A DNA stretch of 64,000 nucleotides from Nevskiaceae bacterium (GCA_004298465.1 SCRT01000004.1:62001-126000), one strand, 5' to 3'; positions 17,044-25,613 are shown, numbered from the stretch's first letter. Program-made: numbers and translations. The notes: generated from the sequence alone by a model not told the origin.

Positions 17044-18725
17044 TGGCACAGCATGCAGCGGCAGATGGCACCGCCCCGTCAGCCCATACGCCGATCTACC
17101 TGGACTATGCGGCGACGACGCCCGTCGACCCGGCTGTGTTGCAGGCCATGCTGCACTGCCTGGAAACGGACGCCGGAGCGACGTGGGCGAATGCCGCGTC
17201 CGCCCACGCCGCCGGGCTGCAGGCGCGGGCCGTGGTGGAACACGCGCGCGAGCAGGTGGCGGCGCTGATCCACGCCACGCCGGGCGAGATCGTGTTCACG
17301 TCCGGCGCCACGGAATCCAACAACCTGGCCATCAAGGGTGCGGTGGAGTTCAACCGCACTGCAGATCGTCCGGCCCATCTCGTCACTTCACGTACCGAGC
17401 ACCGCTGCGTGCTGGACACCTGCCGCTGGCTGGAAACGCGCGGCGTGCGCGTTACCTGGCTGGTGCCGGGGCCGGATGGGCGTGTCGATCCAGCCCAGGT
17501 GCTGGCGGCGCTGCGCCCGGAAACGCTGCTGGTGTCGCTCATGTGGGTGAACAACGAAACCGGCGCCGTCAACGATATCGCCGCGCTGGCCCCGGAGCTG
17601 CGGGCGCGGGGCGTGATGCTGCACGTGGATGCGGTGCAGGCGGCCGGCAAGCTGGCGATCGACGTGCAACAGGTCCCGGTCGACTTGCTGTCGCTGTCCG
17701 CGCACAAGATCTACGGGCCGAAGGGTATCGGCGCGCTGTTCGTGCGGCGGCGTCCACGTGCGCGGCTGGCGCCGCAGATGCACGGCGGTGGCCACGAGCA
17801 GGGCATGCGCTCCGGAACGCTGGCGAATCATCAGATCGCCGGTTTCGGCGTGGCTTGCGAACTGGCCGCGCAGCGCCAGTCGGTCGATGCCCGGCGCATG
17901 GCTGGTTTGCGTGAACGGCTGTGGGTCAGTATTTCCGGCCCCCTGCCGCAAGTGCTGCGCAACGGCCCCGACCCCGCGCTACCCGGCGCGTGTGCACCGC
18001 ACGTGCTGAACGTGAGCTTTGCCGGCGTGGATGGCGAAGCGCTGCGCTCCAGCCTGCCGGAAATCGCCGTGTCCAGTGGTTCTGCGTGCTCATCCGCGAC
18101 GGCGGAACCGTCCTATGTGTTGCGGGCGCTGGGGCGCGATGACATCTTGGCGGATGCCAGTCTGCGTTTCTCGCTGGGACGCATGACGATGGCTACCGAA
18201 GTCGATGCCGTCGCCGCAGCCGTGGTCGCAGCCGTGCAGCGCCTGCGTGCCCTGTCGCCGCTGTGGACGGACGCCGTGCCGCCGGCTGCGGCCACTGCCG
18301 TACCGAATGATCCGTTCGATTATTCCCCTGTGGTCTGGGAGAACTTCTGGCGTGCCGCACCCGCTCCACTGGCGCAGGATGCCGCCACGGTACAGGTGCA
18401 AACGCCTGCTTCCCGTGCCGTGTTGGCGCTTGGCGTGCGCTGCGTCGACGGCACCGTGGTGGAAGCAGGATTTCGCGCCTTCGGCGATCCGACCACGATT
18501 GCCGTCGGCGCGTGGCTGGCCCGCCAGTGCCGCGGTCAGCGCGTGGACACATTGGCTGGGTTGACCGCTGTCGCGATTCGTGCGGCACTCGGGATCGGTG
18601 AGGACCGCCTGCATTGCAGCCTGCTCGGCGAGGATGCCGTGCGGGCCTTGCTGCGGCGATTGGCGGAAGACGGCCGGACCGGGCACGGGCCGCAACCGGC
18701 TGCGGCTGCACCACCGCAGTGGTAG
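17043..18725 (+). CDS. Cysteine desulfurase (IscS-like) fused to a degenerate IscU-like domain
   Basis: 560 residues. Residues about 15-405 are an IscS-type cysteine desulfurase: PIYLDYAATTPVDP, TEHRCVLD, PLP lysine K222 in SAHKIYGPKGIGALF, GGGHEQGMRSGT, and catalytic C349 in VSSGSACSSATAEPSYVLRALG. After a linker of about 45 residues, residues about 453-540 align with the scaffold protein IscU. Only one of three cluster-binding cysteines survives: PACGDVM has become PASRAVL (Ser457), FGCGSAIA has become FGDPTTIA (Asp482), while HCS is kept (C525 in RLHCSLLGEDAV). The LPPVK segment recognised by HscA is replaced by IGEDR. The gene lies where iscS-iscU normally sit between cysE and ndk. The desulfurase should be active; the C-terminal domain may be a sulfur acceptor or regulatory relic. 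Confidence 0.85.
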   Translation: MAQHAAADGTAPSAHTPIYLDYAATTPVDPAVLQAMLHCLETDAGATWANAASAHAAGLQARAVVEHAREQVAALIHATPGEIVFTSGATESNNLAIKGAVEFNRTADRPAHLVTSRTEHRCVLDTCRWLETRGVRVTWLVPGPDGRVDPAQVLAALRPETLLVSLMWVNNETGAVNDIAALAPELRARGVMLHVDAVQAAGKLAIDVQQVPVDLLSLSAHKIYGPKGIGALFVRRRPRARLAPQMHGGGHEQGMRSGTLANHQIAGFGVACELAAQRQSVDARRMAGLRERLWVSISGPLPQVLRNGPDPALPGACAPHVLNVSFAGVDGEALRSSLPEIAVSSGSACSSATAEPSYVLRALGRDDILADASLRFSLGRMTMATEVDAVAAAVVAAVQRLRALSPLWTDAVPPAAATAVPNDPFDYSPVVWENFWRAAPAPLAQDAATVQVQTPASRAVLALGVRCVDGTVVEAGFRAFGDPTTIAVGAWLARQCRGQRVDTLAGLTAVAIRAALGIGEDRLHCSLLGEDAVRALLRRLAEDGRTGHGPQPAAAAPPQW

Positions 18726-18853
18726 GAAACGCGGAATAAGCTACTGCGCTCGGCATCTCGCGCGAGGGCGATGCTCGGAATCCTCATGTCCCCAACGTAC
18801 ACTGCGGTTCCTGCGCTTGCCTTCGCTCGCGACGCTTATTCAGCGTTTCCCTA
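18723..18853. mobile_element. MITE-like element with terminal inverted repeats (copy A, 131 bp)
   Basis: The ends TAGGAAACGCGGAATAAGC (18723-18741) and the reverse complement of 18834-18853 (TAGGGAAACGCTGAATAAGC) form a near-perfect inverted repeat of about 20 bp. The interior has no gene. The left half (CTACTGCGC...CATCTCGC...CGAGGGCG...TGCTCG...CTCATG...ACGTACACT) recurs with substitutions in the element at 40890-41142. The left end supplies the TAG stop of the desulfurase fusion. Confidence 0.65.
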
Positions 18854-18885
18854 GGAAGAAGCCCCGCTCCATTGCCTGGCCTGTC

Positions 18886-18914
18886 GTGACGGCGGTTGCC
18901 GGTTGCCCTAAAAT
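18886..18914 (+). promoter_or_regulatory. Sigma-70 type promoter for ndk
   Basis: GTGACG (four of six to TTGACA) and TAAAAT (five of six to TATAAT) are separated by exactly 17 bases. Transcription would start near 18921, giving a leader of about 50 bases before ndk. It lies just past the MITE-like element. Confidence 0.55.
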
Positions 18915-18970
18915 TAACGCTTTGCGTCACTATTTGGTGGCATCTGTCCACCCGCTAGCAAGGAACAATC

Positions 18971-19402
18971 ATGGCTGTCGAACGTACGCTTTCCATCATC
19001 AAGCCCGATGCCGTCGCGAAGAACGTGATCGGCGGGATCTACAGCCGCTTCGAGAAAGCCGGGCTGCGCGTCGTCGCCGCGCGCATGGTGCACCTGACGC
19101 AGGCGGATGCCGAAGGCTTCTATGCCGTGCATCGGGCGCGGCCGTTCTTCCGCGATCTCGTCACGTTCATGACCTCTGGCCCGGTGTTGATCCAGGTACT
19201 GGAAGGCGAAAACGCCGTGGCGAAACACCGCGAGATCATGGGCGCGACCGACCCGAAGAAGGCAGCGCCGGGCACGATCCGCGCGGATTTCGCTGACTCC
19301 ATCGACGAAAATGCGGTCCATGGTTCTGACAGCCTGGAGAACGCGGTGGTCGAGATCGCCTATTTCTTCCGCACCACGGACCTGTGCCCGCGCACACGCT
19401 GA
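18971..19402 (+). CDS. ndk: Nucleoside diphosphate kinase
   Basis: 143 residues, the normal length. It transfers the gamma-phosphate between nucleoside tri- and diphosphates through a phosphohistidine. The signature [13 protein letters not shown] contains the active-site histidine; [14 protein letters not shown] at the start and [18 protein letters not shown] are also conserved. AAGGA lies 6 bases before the ATG. It has its own predicted promoter and is followed by rlmN as in other gammaproteobacteria that carry the isc operon upstream. Confidence 0.97.
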   Translation: MAVERTLSIIKPDAVAKNVIGGIYSRFEKAGLRVVAARMVHLTQADAEGFYAVHRARPFFRDLVTFMTSGPVLIQVLEGENAVAKHREIMGATDPKKAAPGTIRADFADSIDENAVHGSDSLENAVVEIAYFFRTTDLCPRTR

Positions 19403-19419
19403 GGCGCGCCGATTTCCCC

Positions 19420-20640
19420 GTGAACGCAACCCTGCCGGACGCCATGCCTCCCATCCCGCTCGCTCAGCTTGCGGGCGGTGTGCCGGCAAGCGTGGGTGAA
19501 GCGGAGAATCTGTTCGGGCTGGACCGCGACGGTCTGCGCGCACAGTTCTCGGCGCTGGGGCAGGCACCGTGGCGTGCCGACCAGGTGATGCAGTGGATCT
19601 ATCGCCGCGGTGTCGATGATTTCGACGCCATGACGAATCTCGGCAAGTCCCTGCGCACGGAACTTGCCGGGCACTTCCGCATCCACCTGCCGCAGTGCAT
19701 TGCCGGCCAGCGCTCCGCCGACGGCACGCGCAAGTGGGTGCTGCAGCTCGAAGCCCGCGACGGCCGCCCGCCGGCTGCCATCGAAACCGTCTACATCCCG
19801 GAAGATGGCCGTGGCACGCTGTGCATTTCCTCGCAGGCGGGCTGCGCGATGGACTGCTCCTTCTGTTCCACGGCGCAGGGCGGGTTTTCGCGCAACCTGA
19901 CGACCGCGGAGATCATTGCGCAAGTGTGGTTTGCCGCCAAGACGCTGGCTGCCTCTCCCGTGGCGGAACCGGCGGCGCGTGGGCGCCAGCCGCTGCTGCG
20001 CGAAGGCGAGGTGATTTCCAACGTCGTCTTCATGGGCATGGGTGAACCGCTGGCGAACTACGCGAACGTGCTCACGGCGCTGCGCATCCTGCTGGACGAC
20101 TTCGGTTTCGGCTTGTCCAAGCGCCGCGTCACGGTATCCACGTCCGGGCTGGTGCCGTTCATCGACCGTCTGTCCGTGGATGTCGACACGGCGCTGGCCA
20201 TTTCCCTGCACGCGCCGGATGACGCCCTGCGCGACCAGCTCGTGCCGCTGAACCGCAAGTATCCGATCGCGGAACTCATGGCTGCTTGCCGGCGCTACGT
20301 GGCGGGCAAGGACCGCAAGACGCACATCGTCTACGAATACGTCATGCTGGATGGTGTGAACGACCAGCCGGAACGTGCCAGCCAGCTCGCCCGCCTGCTG
20401 GGCGACATGCCGGCCAAGATCAACCTCATTCCCTTCAACCCGTTTCCCGGCACGCACTACCGGCGTTCGCCGCCGGACGTGATTGCCCGCTTCGTCGATA
20501 TCCTGCACCGCAAGGGCATCGTGGCCACCACACGCCGCACGCGCGGTGACGATATCGACGCGGCCTGCGGCCAGCTCGTCGGACGAATCAAGTCGCGCCA
20601 GAAGCACCGGCTCGGCGATCTGGCGGTCAAAGCCTCGTGA
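19420..20640 (+). CDS. rlmN: Dual-specificity RNA methyltransferase RlmN
   Basis: 406 residues from GTG 19420; ATG 19444 is an alternative, and neither has a strong ribosome site. It is a radical-SAM enzyme that methylates C2 of A2503 in 23S rRNA and A37 in some tRNAs. The cluster motif CAMDCSFCSTA, VVFMGMGEPLANY, RRVTVSTSGLVP, ISLHAPDDALRD and the C-terminal TRGDDIDAACGQL with its methyl-accepting cysteine are all present. The N-terminal RADQVMQWIYRRGVDDFDAM is the usual helix-hairpin region. The stop overlaps the ATG of pilF by one base, so the two are coupled. Confidence 0.96.
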   Translation: MNATLPDAMPPIPLAQLAGGVPASVGEAENLFGLDRDGLRAQFSALGQAPWRADQVMQWIYRRGVDDFDAMTNLGKSLRTELAGHFRIHLPQCIAGQRSADGTRKWVLQLEARDGRPPAAIETVYIPEDGRGTLCISSQAGCAMDCSFCSTAQGGFSRNLTTAEIIAQVWFAAKTLAASPVAEPAARGRQPLLREGEVISNVVFMGMGEPLANYANVLTALRILLDDFGFGLSKRRVTVSTSGLVPFIDRLSVDVDTALAISLHAPDDALRDQLVPLNRKYPIAELMAACRRYVAGKDRKTHIVYEYVMLDGVNDQPERASQLARLLGDMPAKINLIPFNPFPGTHYRRSPPDVIARFVDILHRKGIVATTRRTRGDDIDAACGQLVGRIKSRQKHRLGDLAVKAS

Positions 20641-21437
20641 TGAGTGCACACATCGCAGGAAGCCACCGGTTCGCAAACCCTGCGCTGTGCGTTGCGGTGG
20701 CGCTGGTCTTCGCGTTGCCGCTGGTGGGCTGCATCACCGAAGGCACGGGGCTTGCGCAGGCCAAGCCGGACATGGCGCGTGCCGCGGAATTGAATACCCA
20801 GCTCGGGGTCAGCTATGCCCGCGAGGGGGATCTTGCGCTGGCGCGCAAGAAGCTCGAGCAGGCGGTCAGGCAGCGCGACGACTATGCGCCGGCGCACGTC
20901 GCGCTGGCCTACGTATATGCCCAGACCGGCGCCGCCGCGGCGGCGGAACAGGAATATCGTCGCGCGCTGAAGCTGGCGCCGAACGACCCCGATACGCAGA
21001 ACAATTTCGGCGCCTTCCTGTGCGCGAATGGCGAGGGGGACAAGGCACGTGCCTATTTTCAGCGCGCACTGGCGAACCCCGACTACGCCACGCCCGCCGC
21101 CGCCTGGACGAATGCCGGCGTTTGTGCGCGCAAGCAGAAACACGACGACGTGGCCCAGCAGGATTTCACGAATGCGCTGCGCGCGGATCCGAAATTTGCC
21201 CAGGCGATCGAGCAGCTTGCGCTGTTGAGCTTTGATCACGGGCAGTACGCACGCGCCCAGATGCTGGAGCGGCAGTACGCTGCAGTGGCGCACCCCGGGC
21301 CGGAGATGCTGTTGCTGTCCGCACGCACCGAACGGGCGCTGGGCAATGCTGCGCGGGCGCGTGCGATTGAAGTACAGTTGATCCAGATCTATCCGCAGTC
21401 GCCACAAGCGGCGCAAGTCAGCGAACCCAAACCATGA
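20640..21437 (+). CDS. pilF: Type IV pilus biogenesis lipoprotein PilF/PilW
   Basis: 265 residues. A lipoprotein signal (hydrophobic helix ending LVGC, Cys31) is followed by about six TPR units, for example AAELNTQLGVSYAREGDLALARKKLEQAV and NPDYATPAAAWTNAGVCARKQK. PilF is the outer-membrane pilotin that helps secretin PilQ assemble. Its place between rlmN and rodZ is the conserved one. The ATG at 20640 uses the last base of the rlmN stop, and the stop overlaps the rodZ start by four bases. No other pilus genes lie in the window. Confidence 0.92.
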   Translation: MSAHIAGSHRFANPALCVAVALVFALPLVGCITEGTGLAQAKPDMARAAELNTQLGVSYAREGDLALARKKLEQAVRQRDDYAPAHVALAYVYAQTGAAAAAEQEYRRALKLAPNDPDTQNNFGAFLCANGEGDKARAYFQRALANPDYATPAAAWTNAGVCARKQKHDDVAQQDFTNALRADPKFAQAIEQLALLSFDHGQYARAQMLERQYAAVAHPGPEMLLLSARTERALGNAARARAIEVQLIQIYPQSPQAAQVSEPKP

Positions 21438-22450
21438 GCTCCGATTTTCCATCCGGGCAGCCTGATTCCAGCGCCCCGCAAGCTGGCGTATCCACCCTCG
21501 AGCCGGATGGCCCGGGGCGGTTGATTCGGGCGGCACGGGAGCGGGCGCAGATTTCGCTTGAAGAGTTGGCCGCCCAGACGAAGCTGGCGCGCCCGACGCT
21601 GGAGGCGCTGGAACGGGACGATTTTTCCCGGCTCTCGGAACCGGTTTACGTCCAGGGCTATTACCGCAAATGCGCAAAAGCCTTGGGGCTGTCCGCAGAT
21701 ACCCTGGTTGCGGCTTACCAGCGGCTGGCGCATCCCGGGCGGGCGCCGGTGCCGTCCAAGCTGCTGCTGGCGGGTGAAAGCAGCGAGCTGGCGGGGAGCG
21801 GACGCTCGCGGATTTCCGGGTGGTGGGTCGCGCTTGTGATCGTGGCGGGCGTCCTGCTGTTGCTGTGGGCTGCCGGCCGTTTCGTGCGCACGCCTTCTCT
21901 GGCCGAAGCCACGACGGGAACCTCGGCGCCGATCCCGGCCCCACAGAGTTCCGTCCCTGCAGCCGCAGGTAGTCCGTCCGAGGCTGCAGCTGAGTCCCCG
22001 GTTGGCATGTCCGATGCGGCCACGGGTACGGAAGCTTCGGTGGCTGGTGCCGCCGATGCCACCGCGACCGCTCCGCAGTCGCCGGATTCACCCGCCGGCA
22101 CGCCGATCGCAGCGCCCGCAGCCTCCGCCGCGCCATCGGCGCCTGTGGATGGCGCACTGCCGCCAGCAGCGGCTGCCGAAGCGGATGCGGTGGCAGCTCC
22201 TGCCGCTACGGAAAGCAACCTGGAGTTGAAGTTCAACGCCAGTTCATGGGTGCGTATCACCGACGCGAAAGGCACCGTGTTGCTGTCGGGAACCCAGCAC
22301 GCGGGGCAGAGCAAATCGGTCACCGGTGTCGCGCCCTACGCTCTGGTGGTTGGCAATGCGCATGAAGTGCAGGTGTTCTACGACGGCAAGCCGGTGGCTT
22401 TCACGTCGTATATCTCGCCGAATTCAACGGCCCGTTTTGCGGTGCCGTGA
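21434..22450 (+). CDS. rodZ: Cytoskeleton protein RodZ
   Basis: 338 residues. A helix-turn-helix of the Xre type (about residues 30-95, LIRAARERAQISLEELAAQTKLARPTLEALER) is followed by one membrane helix (WWVALVIVAGVLLLLWAAGRF, about 132-152), a long Ala/Pro/Ser-rich periplasmic linker and a C-terminal DUF4115 domain (LELKFNASSWVRITDAKGTVLLSG). RodZ links MreB to the elongation complex for rod shape. The ATG overlaps the pilF stop (ATGA). In E. coli and Pseudomonas ispG follows rodZ; here hisS follows after 45 bases and ispG is absent. Confidence 0.94.
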   Translation: MSSDFPSGQPDSSAPQAGVSTLEPDGPGRLIRAARERAQISLEELAAQTKLARPTLEALERDDFSRLSEPVYVQGYYRKCAKALGLSADTLVAAYQRLAHPGRAPVPSKLLLAGESSELAGSGRSRISGWWVALVIVAGVLLLLWAAGRFVRTPSLAEATTGTSAPIPAPQSSVPAAAGSPSEAAAESPVGMSDAATGTEASVAGAADATATAPQSPDSPAGTPIAAPAASAAPSAPVDGALPPAAAAEADAVAAPAATESNLELKFNASSWVRITDAKGTVLLSGTQHAGQSKSVTGVAPYALVVGNAHEVQVFYDGKPVAFTSYISPNSTARFAVP

Positions 22451-22495
22451 GGCCCGGGGCCGCGTGCCCCATTTCCCGGATTCCAGGATTGAGTG

Positions 22496-23788
22496 ATGAC
22501 TGCGCGTGTCCAGGCCGTTCGTGGCATGAACGATGTCCTGCCCCCCGAAACGGGTGTGTGGCAGCACGTCCGCGACTGCGCGCGTACAGTCATGGAGAGC
22601 TACGGCTACGGCGAGATCCTGCTGCCGCTGGTGGAACGGGCGGAACTCTTCAACCGCGCGGTGGGCGAGGTCACCGACGTGGTCGAAAAGGAAATGTACG
22701 TGTTCGAGGACCGTGGCGGCGAGGCGCTGGCGCTGCGGCCCGAGGGCACGGCGGGTTGCGTGCGGGCCTGCATCGAGCACGGCCTGCTGCACAACCAGCA
22801 GCAGCGTTTCTGGTATTTCGGCCCAATGTTCCGCTATGAACGCCCGCAGGCTGGCCGTTACCGGCAGTTCCATCAAGTCGGTGTCGAGGCCTACGGCATG
22901 GCCGGACCAGACATCGATGTCGAGGTCATCGCCGCAGGCAGTCGTTTCCTGCGTCGGCTCGGTTTCCGCGGGCTCCAGTTGCACCTGAATTCGCTCGGCA
23001 CGCCGGCGGTGCGTACTGCGTATCGACAGGCGTTGGTCGATTTCCTGCAAGCCCACGCGCCACAGCTAGACGCGGATTCACAGCAGCGCATCGCCCGCAA
23101 CCCGCTGCGCGTGCTGGACTCCAAGGTGCCGGCCACGCAAGCAATCCTTGCCGATGCGCCGTCGATCCTGGATTATCTGGACACACCGAGCCGCGTCCAC
23201 TTCGATGGCCTGCAGCAGGGCTTGTCCGACCTGGGCATCGCCTGCGTCGTGGACCCGCGACTGGTGCGCGGACTGGACTACTACACGCATGGCGTCTTTG
23301 AATGGCAGACGACGGAGCTCGGCGCACAGGGCACGGTCTGCGCCGGCGGCCGTTATGACGGCCTGGTGGAGCAGCTGGGTGGCGAACCCACGCCCGCCGT
23401 CGGGTTCGCCAGTGGTGTGGAACGGCTGGTGCTGCTGTTGCAGCAACAGGCTGCGGCTGCGACCGGAGCACTGCAGGTCTACGTATGCGGGCTTGACGCT
23501 GAATCCCAGCGCGTGGCGCTGCGCGAATGCGAACGTGTCCGCGATGCGCTGCCGGCGCTGCAGATGCTCGTACACGCCGGCGGCGGCAGCCTGAAAAGCC
23601 AATTGCGGCGCGCCAACGCCAGCGGCGCACGTTACGCGCTGGTGCTGGGCAGCCGCGAAGTCGAAGACGGCGTCGTTCAAGTAAAATCGCTGCGTGGCGA
23701 GCGTGAACCGGAACTCGTTGCATGGCGCGATGTGGCGCCGCGGCTGATGGAATATCTCGCCGCTCCACCGGTATCTGCAGAGATTTGA
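22496..23788 (+). CDS. hisS: Histidyl-tRNA synthetase
   Basis: 430-residue class II aminoacyl-tRNA synthetase. Motif 2 is visible in FWYFGPMFRYERPQAGRYRQFHQ, the histidine-specific motif in LVRGLDYYTHGVFEW, and motif 3 in GGEPTPAVGFASGVERLVL. The C-terminal anticodon-binding domain runs from about residue 325. ATG 22496 is preferred to the GTG three bases earlier. The arrangement rodZ-hisS-yfgM-bamB-der is conserved, except for the missing ispG. Confidence 0.97.
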   Translation: MTARVQAVRGMNDVLPPETGVWQHVRDCARTVMESYGYGEILLPLVERAELFNRAVGEVTDVVEKEMYVFEDRGGEALALRPEGTAGCVRACIEHGLLHNQQQRFWYFGPMFRYERPQAGRYRQFHQVGVEAYGMAGPDIDVEVIAAGSRFLRRLGFRGLQLHLNSLGTPAVRTAYRQALVDFLQAHAPQLDADSQQRIARNPLRVLDSKVPATQAILADAPSILDYLDTPSRVHFDGLQQGLSDLGIACVVDPRLVRGLDYYTHGVFEWQTTELGAQGTVCAGGRYDGLVEQLGGEPTPAVGFASGVERLVLLLQQQAAAATGALQVYVCGLDAESQRVALRECERVRDALPALQMLVHAGGGSLKSQLRRANASGARYALVLGSREVEDGVVQVKSLRGEREPELVAWRDVAPRLMEYLAAPPVSAEI

Positions 23789-23793
23789 ATGAC

Positions 23794-24438
23794 GTGAGCA
23801 ACGGATACGGCGACGCCGAACAACTTGAAGTTTTGCATCAGTGGTGGACGGACAACTGGAAGGCGCTCGTCGCTGGTCTGGTGCTCGGCGTGGGCGGCAT
23901 CTTCGGCTGGCAGAGCTGGAATGCCCACCGTGCCGAGCACCGCGCCGCGGCAGCCAACATGTTCGTCGACTTCCAGCAGGCGCTGATCGGTGACAAGGAC
24001 AGCGACGTCCGCGCTATCGTCGAGAAGCTGACGAAGGACTATGCCGACACACCCTACGCAGCAGACGCCCAGCTCAAGCTCGCGCAGGCGGACGTTTCGC
24101 ATGCCCGCTTCGAGGACGCGGCCAGCCGGCTGCAGTGGGTGGCGGATCACGGCAACGATTCGGGCACGCGCAACGTCGCGCAGCTACGCCGTGCAGCGGT
24201 GCTGTGGCAGCTTGGCAAAACCGATGAGGCCTTGAAGCAGCTGGCGCATCCGGTACCGGAATTTGCAGGGCTGTTTGCCGCCTTGCGCGGCGACATCGAA
24301 TTGTCCGCGGGAAACCGCGATGCGGCACGCAAGGCCTACACCGAAGCGCTCGCGGCGCTGCCGGCAGATTCGGCCGGCCGTCCCACCATTCAACAGAAGC
24401 GGGATGACCTGGCGGTCGCCGTGGCGGAACACAAATGA
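23794..24438 (+). CDS. yfgM: YfgM-like inner-membrane TPR protein
   Basis: 214 residues from GTG 23794; a TTG at 23785 overlapping the hisS stop is the alternative. A short cytoplasmic segment (YGDAEQLEVLHQWWTDNWKA) is followed by one membrane helix (LVAGLVLGVGGIFGWQSW) and a periplasmic TPR domain (DFQQALIGDKDSDVRAIVEKLTKDY onwards). In E. coli YfgM works with PpiD at the Sec translocon as a periplasmic chaperone. The stop overlaps the bamB ATG by four bases. Confidence 0.88.
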   Translation: MSNGYGDAEQLEVLHQWWTDNWKALVAGLVLGVGGIFGWQSWNAHRAEHRAAAANMFVDFQQALIGDKDSDVRAIVEKLTKDYADTPYAADAQLKLAQADVSHARFEDAASRLQWVADHGNDSGTRNVAQLRRAAVLWQLGKTDEALKQLAHPVPEFAGLFAALRGDIELSAGNRDAARKAYTEALAALPADSAGRPTIQQKRDDLAVAVAEHK

Positions 24439-25604
24439 GACTACGAGGCGTTGGCGTTGCCGTACTGGCGTTGGCCGCGGTCGGGCTGGCGGGGTGCAAG
24501 ACCACTGGAATCGTCCGCACACCGACGCCCCTTGCCGAGCTTGAGCACCCGCAGTTGCAGATCGAGAAACTGTGGTCGGCGCATATTGGCGATGGTAGCG
24601 GGGGCTTGTTTTCCGGCCTGCGGATCGCGGTGGCGGAAGATGCCGTCTTCACTGGCTCGGTCGACGGCGAGGCGGAGGCCTTCGATCCCGCGACCGGCAA
24701 GCGGATCTGGCGCGTGGACACCAAGGCCCGGCTGATTTCGGGCCCGACACTCGATGGTCCGCAAGTCCTGTTCGGCACTCTGGATGCCGAAGTCATCGCA
24801 CTGGACCGCGCGACCGGCAAGCAGTTGTGGGTGGGCAAGGCGTCCAGCGAAGTGCTGGCTCCGCCGGTGGGCGACCAGCGTGTCGTGGTGGTCCGCAGCG
24901 TGGATGGCCGCGTCTATGGCCTGAATGCTTCCGACGGCCAGCGTCTGTGGAGTTTTTCGCGAGCTGAGCCGCGGTTGACCCTGCGTGGACAGTCGGCCCC
25001 GCTGCTGGTGGGCGGCAACGTGCTGATCGGCCAGGATGACGGCACCGTCAATGCGCTGGATGTGATGACAGGCAAGGTGTTGTGGCAGCAGGCGATCGCC
25101 ATTCCTACCGGCCGTTCCGAGCTGGCGCGGATGGCGGACATCGATGCGGATCTGCTGCCCAGCGCGGGTGGCATCTACGTCGTGAGCTATGGCGATACCG
25201 TGGCGCTTATCAACCCCGATCGCGGCGAGATCAGTTGGAAGCGTTCCGTGCGGGCGTGGGCCGGCATGGCGCTCGCCCCCGGCGGCAATACCCTGTACGT
25301 ATCGGCCGACGATGGCGACATCTGGGCCCTGGATGCAGCGACGGGGGCACAGGCGTGGCGCGTCGAGTCCCTGCATTACCGCATGCCTTCCTCGCTGGCC
25401 GTGAACGGCGACACCATCGTGGCAGGCGATTTCCAGGGCTATCTGCACTGGCTCAGCCCCCAGGACGGCCGCATGGCGGGACGCGTGCGCCTCGGCGGGG
25501 ATGCAATCGTGGCGGCGCCCGTTGCGGTCGGCGACATCGTCTATGCGATGGATGTTGCCGGGCACCTGGCGGCCTACAAGGTCAAAGCCGCAGCTGGCGG
25601 CTAG
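24435..25604 (+). CDS. bamB: Outer-membrane assembly lipoprotein BamB
   Basis: 389 residues. A lipoprotein signal (LAAVGLAGC, Cys21) is followed by an eight-bladed propeller built from PQQ-like repeats: AFDPATGKRIWRVDT, ALDRATGKQLWVGKA, GLNASDGQRLWSF, ALDVMTGKVLWQQAI, LINPDRGEISWKRS and ALDAATGAQAWRVES. BamB is a non-essential member of the Bam complex that inserts beta-barrels into the outer membrane, which fits the many barrel proteins encoded nearby. It is coupled to yfgM and followed after 9 bases by der. Confidence 0.95.
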   Translation: MRLRGVGVAVLALAAVGLAGCKTTGIVRTPTPLAELEHPQLQIEKLWSAHIGDGSGGLFSGLRIAVAEDAVFTGSVDGEAEAFDPATGKRIWRVDTKARLISGPTLDGPQVLFGTLDAEVIALDRATGKQLWVGKASSEVLAPPVGDQRVVVVRSVDGRVYGLNASDGQRLWSFSRAEPRLTLRGQSAPLLVGGNVLIGQDDGTVNALDVMTGKVLWQQAIAIPTGRSELARMADIDADLLPSAGGIYVVSYGDTVALINPDRGEISWKRSVRAWAGMALAPGGNTLYVSADDGDIWALDAATGAQAWRVESLHYRMPSSLAVNGDTIVAGDFQGYLHWLSPQDGRMAGRVRLGGDAIVAAPVAVGDIVYAMDVAGHLAAYKVKAAAGG

Positions 25605-25613
25605 GAACAACCC

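Noticed and set aside
17043..18725. Possibility that the desulfurase and IscU-like parts are two genes joined by a sequencing error
   Set aside because: The frame is continuous for 1683 bases, the linker shows no ribosome-binding site or good start before the IscU-like part, and the substitutions in the tail are consistent with a domain under altered constraint. I therefore keep one gene, with resequencing named as a check.
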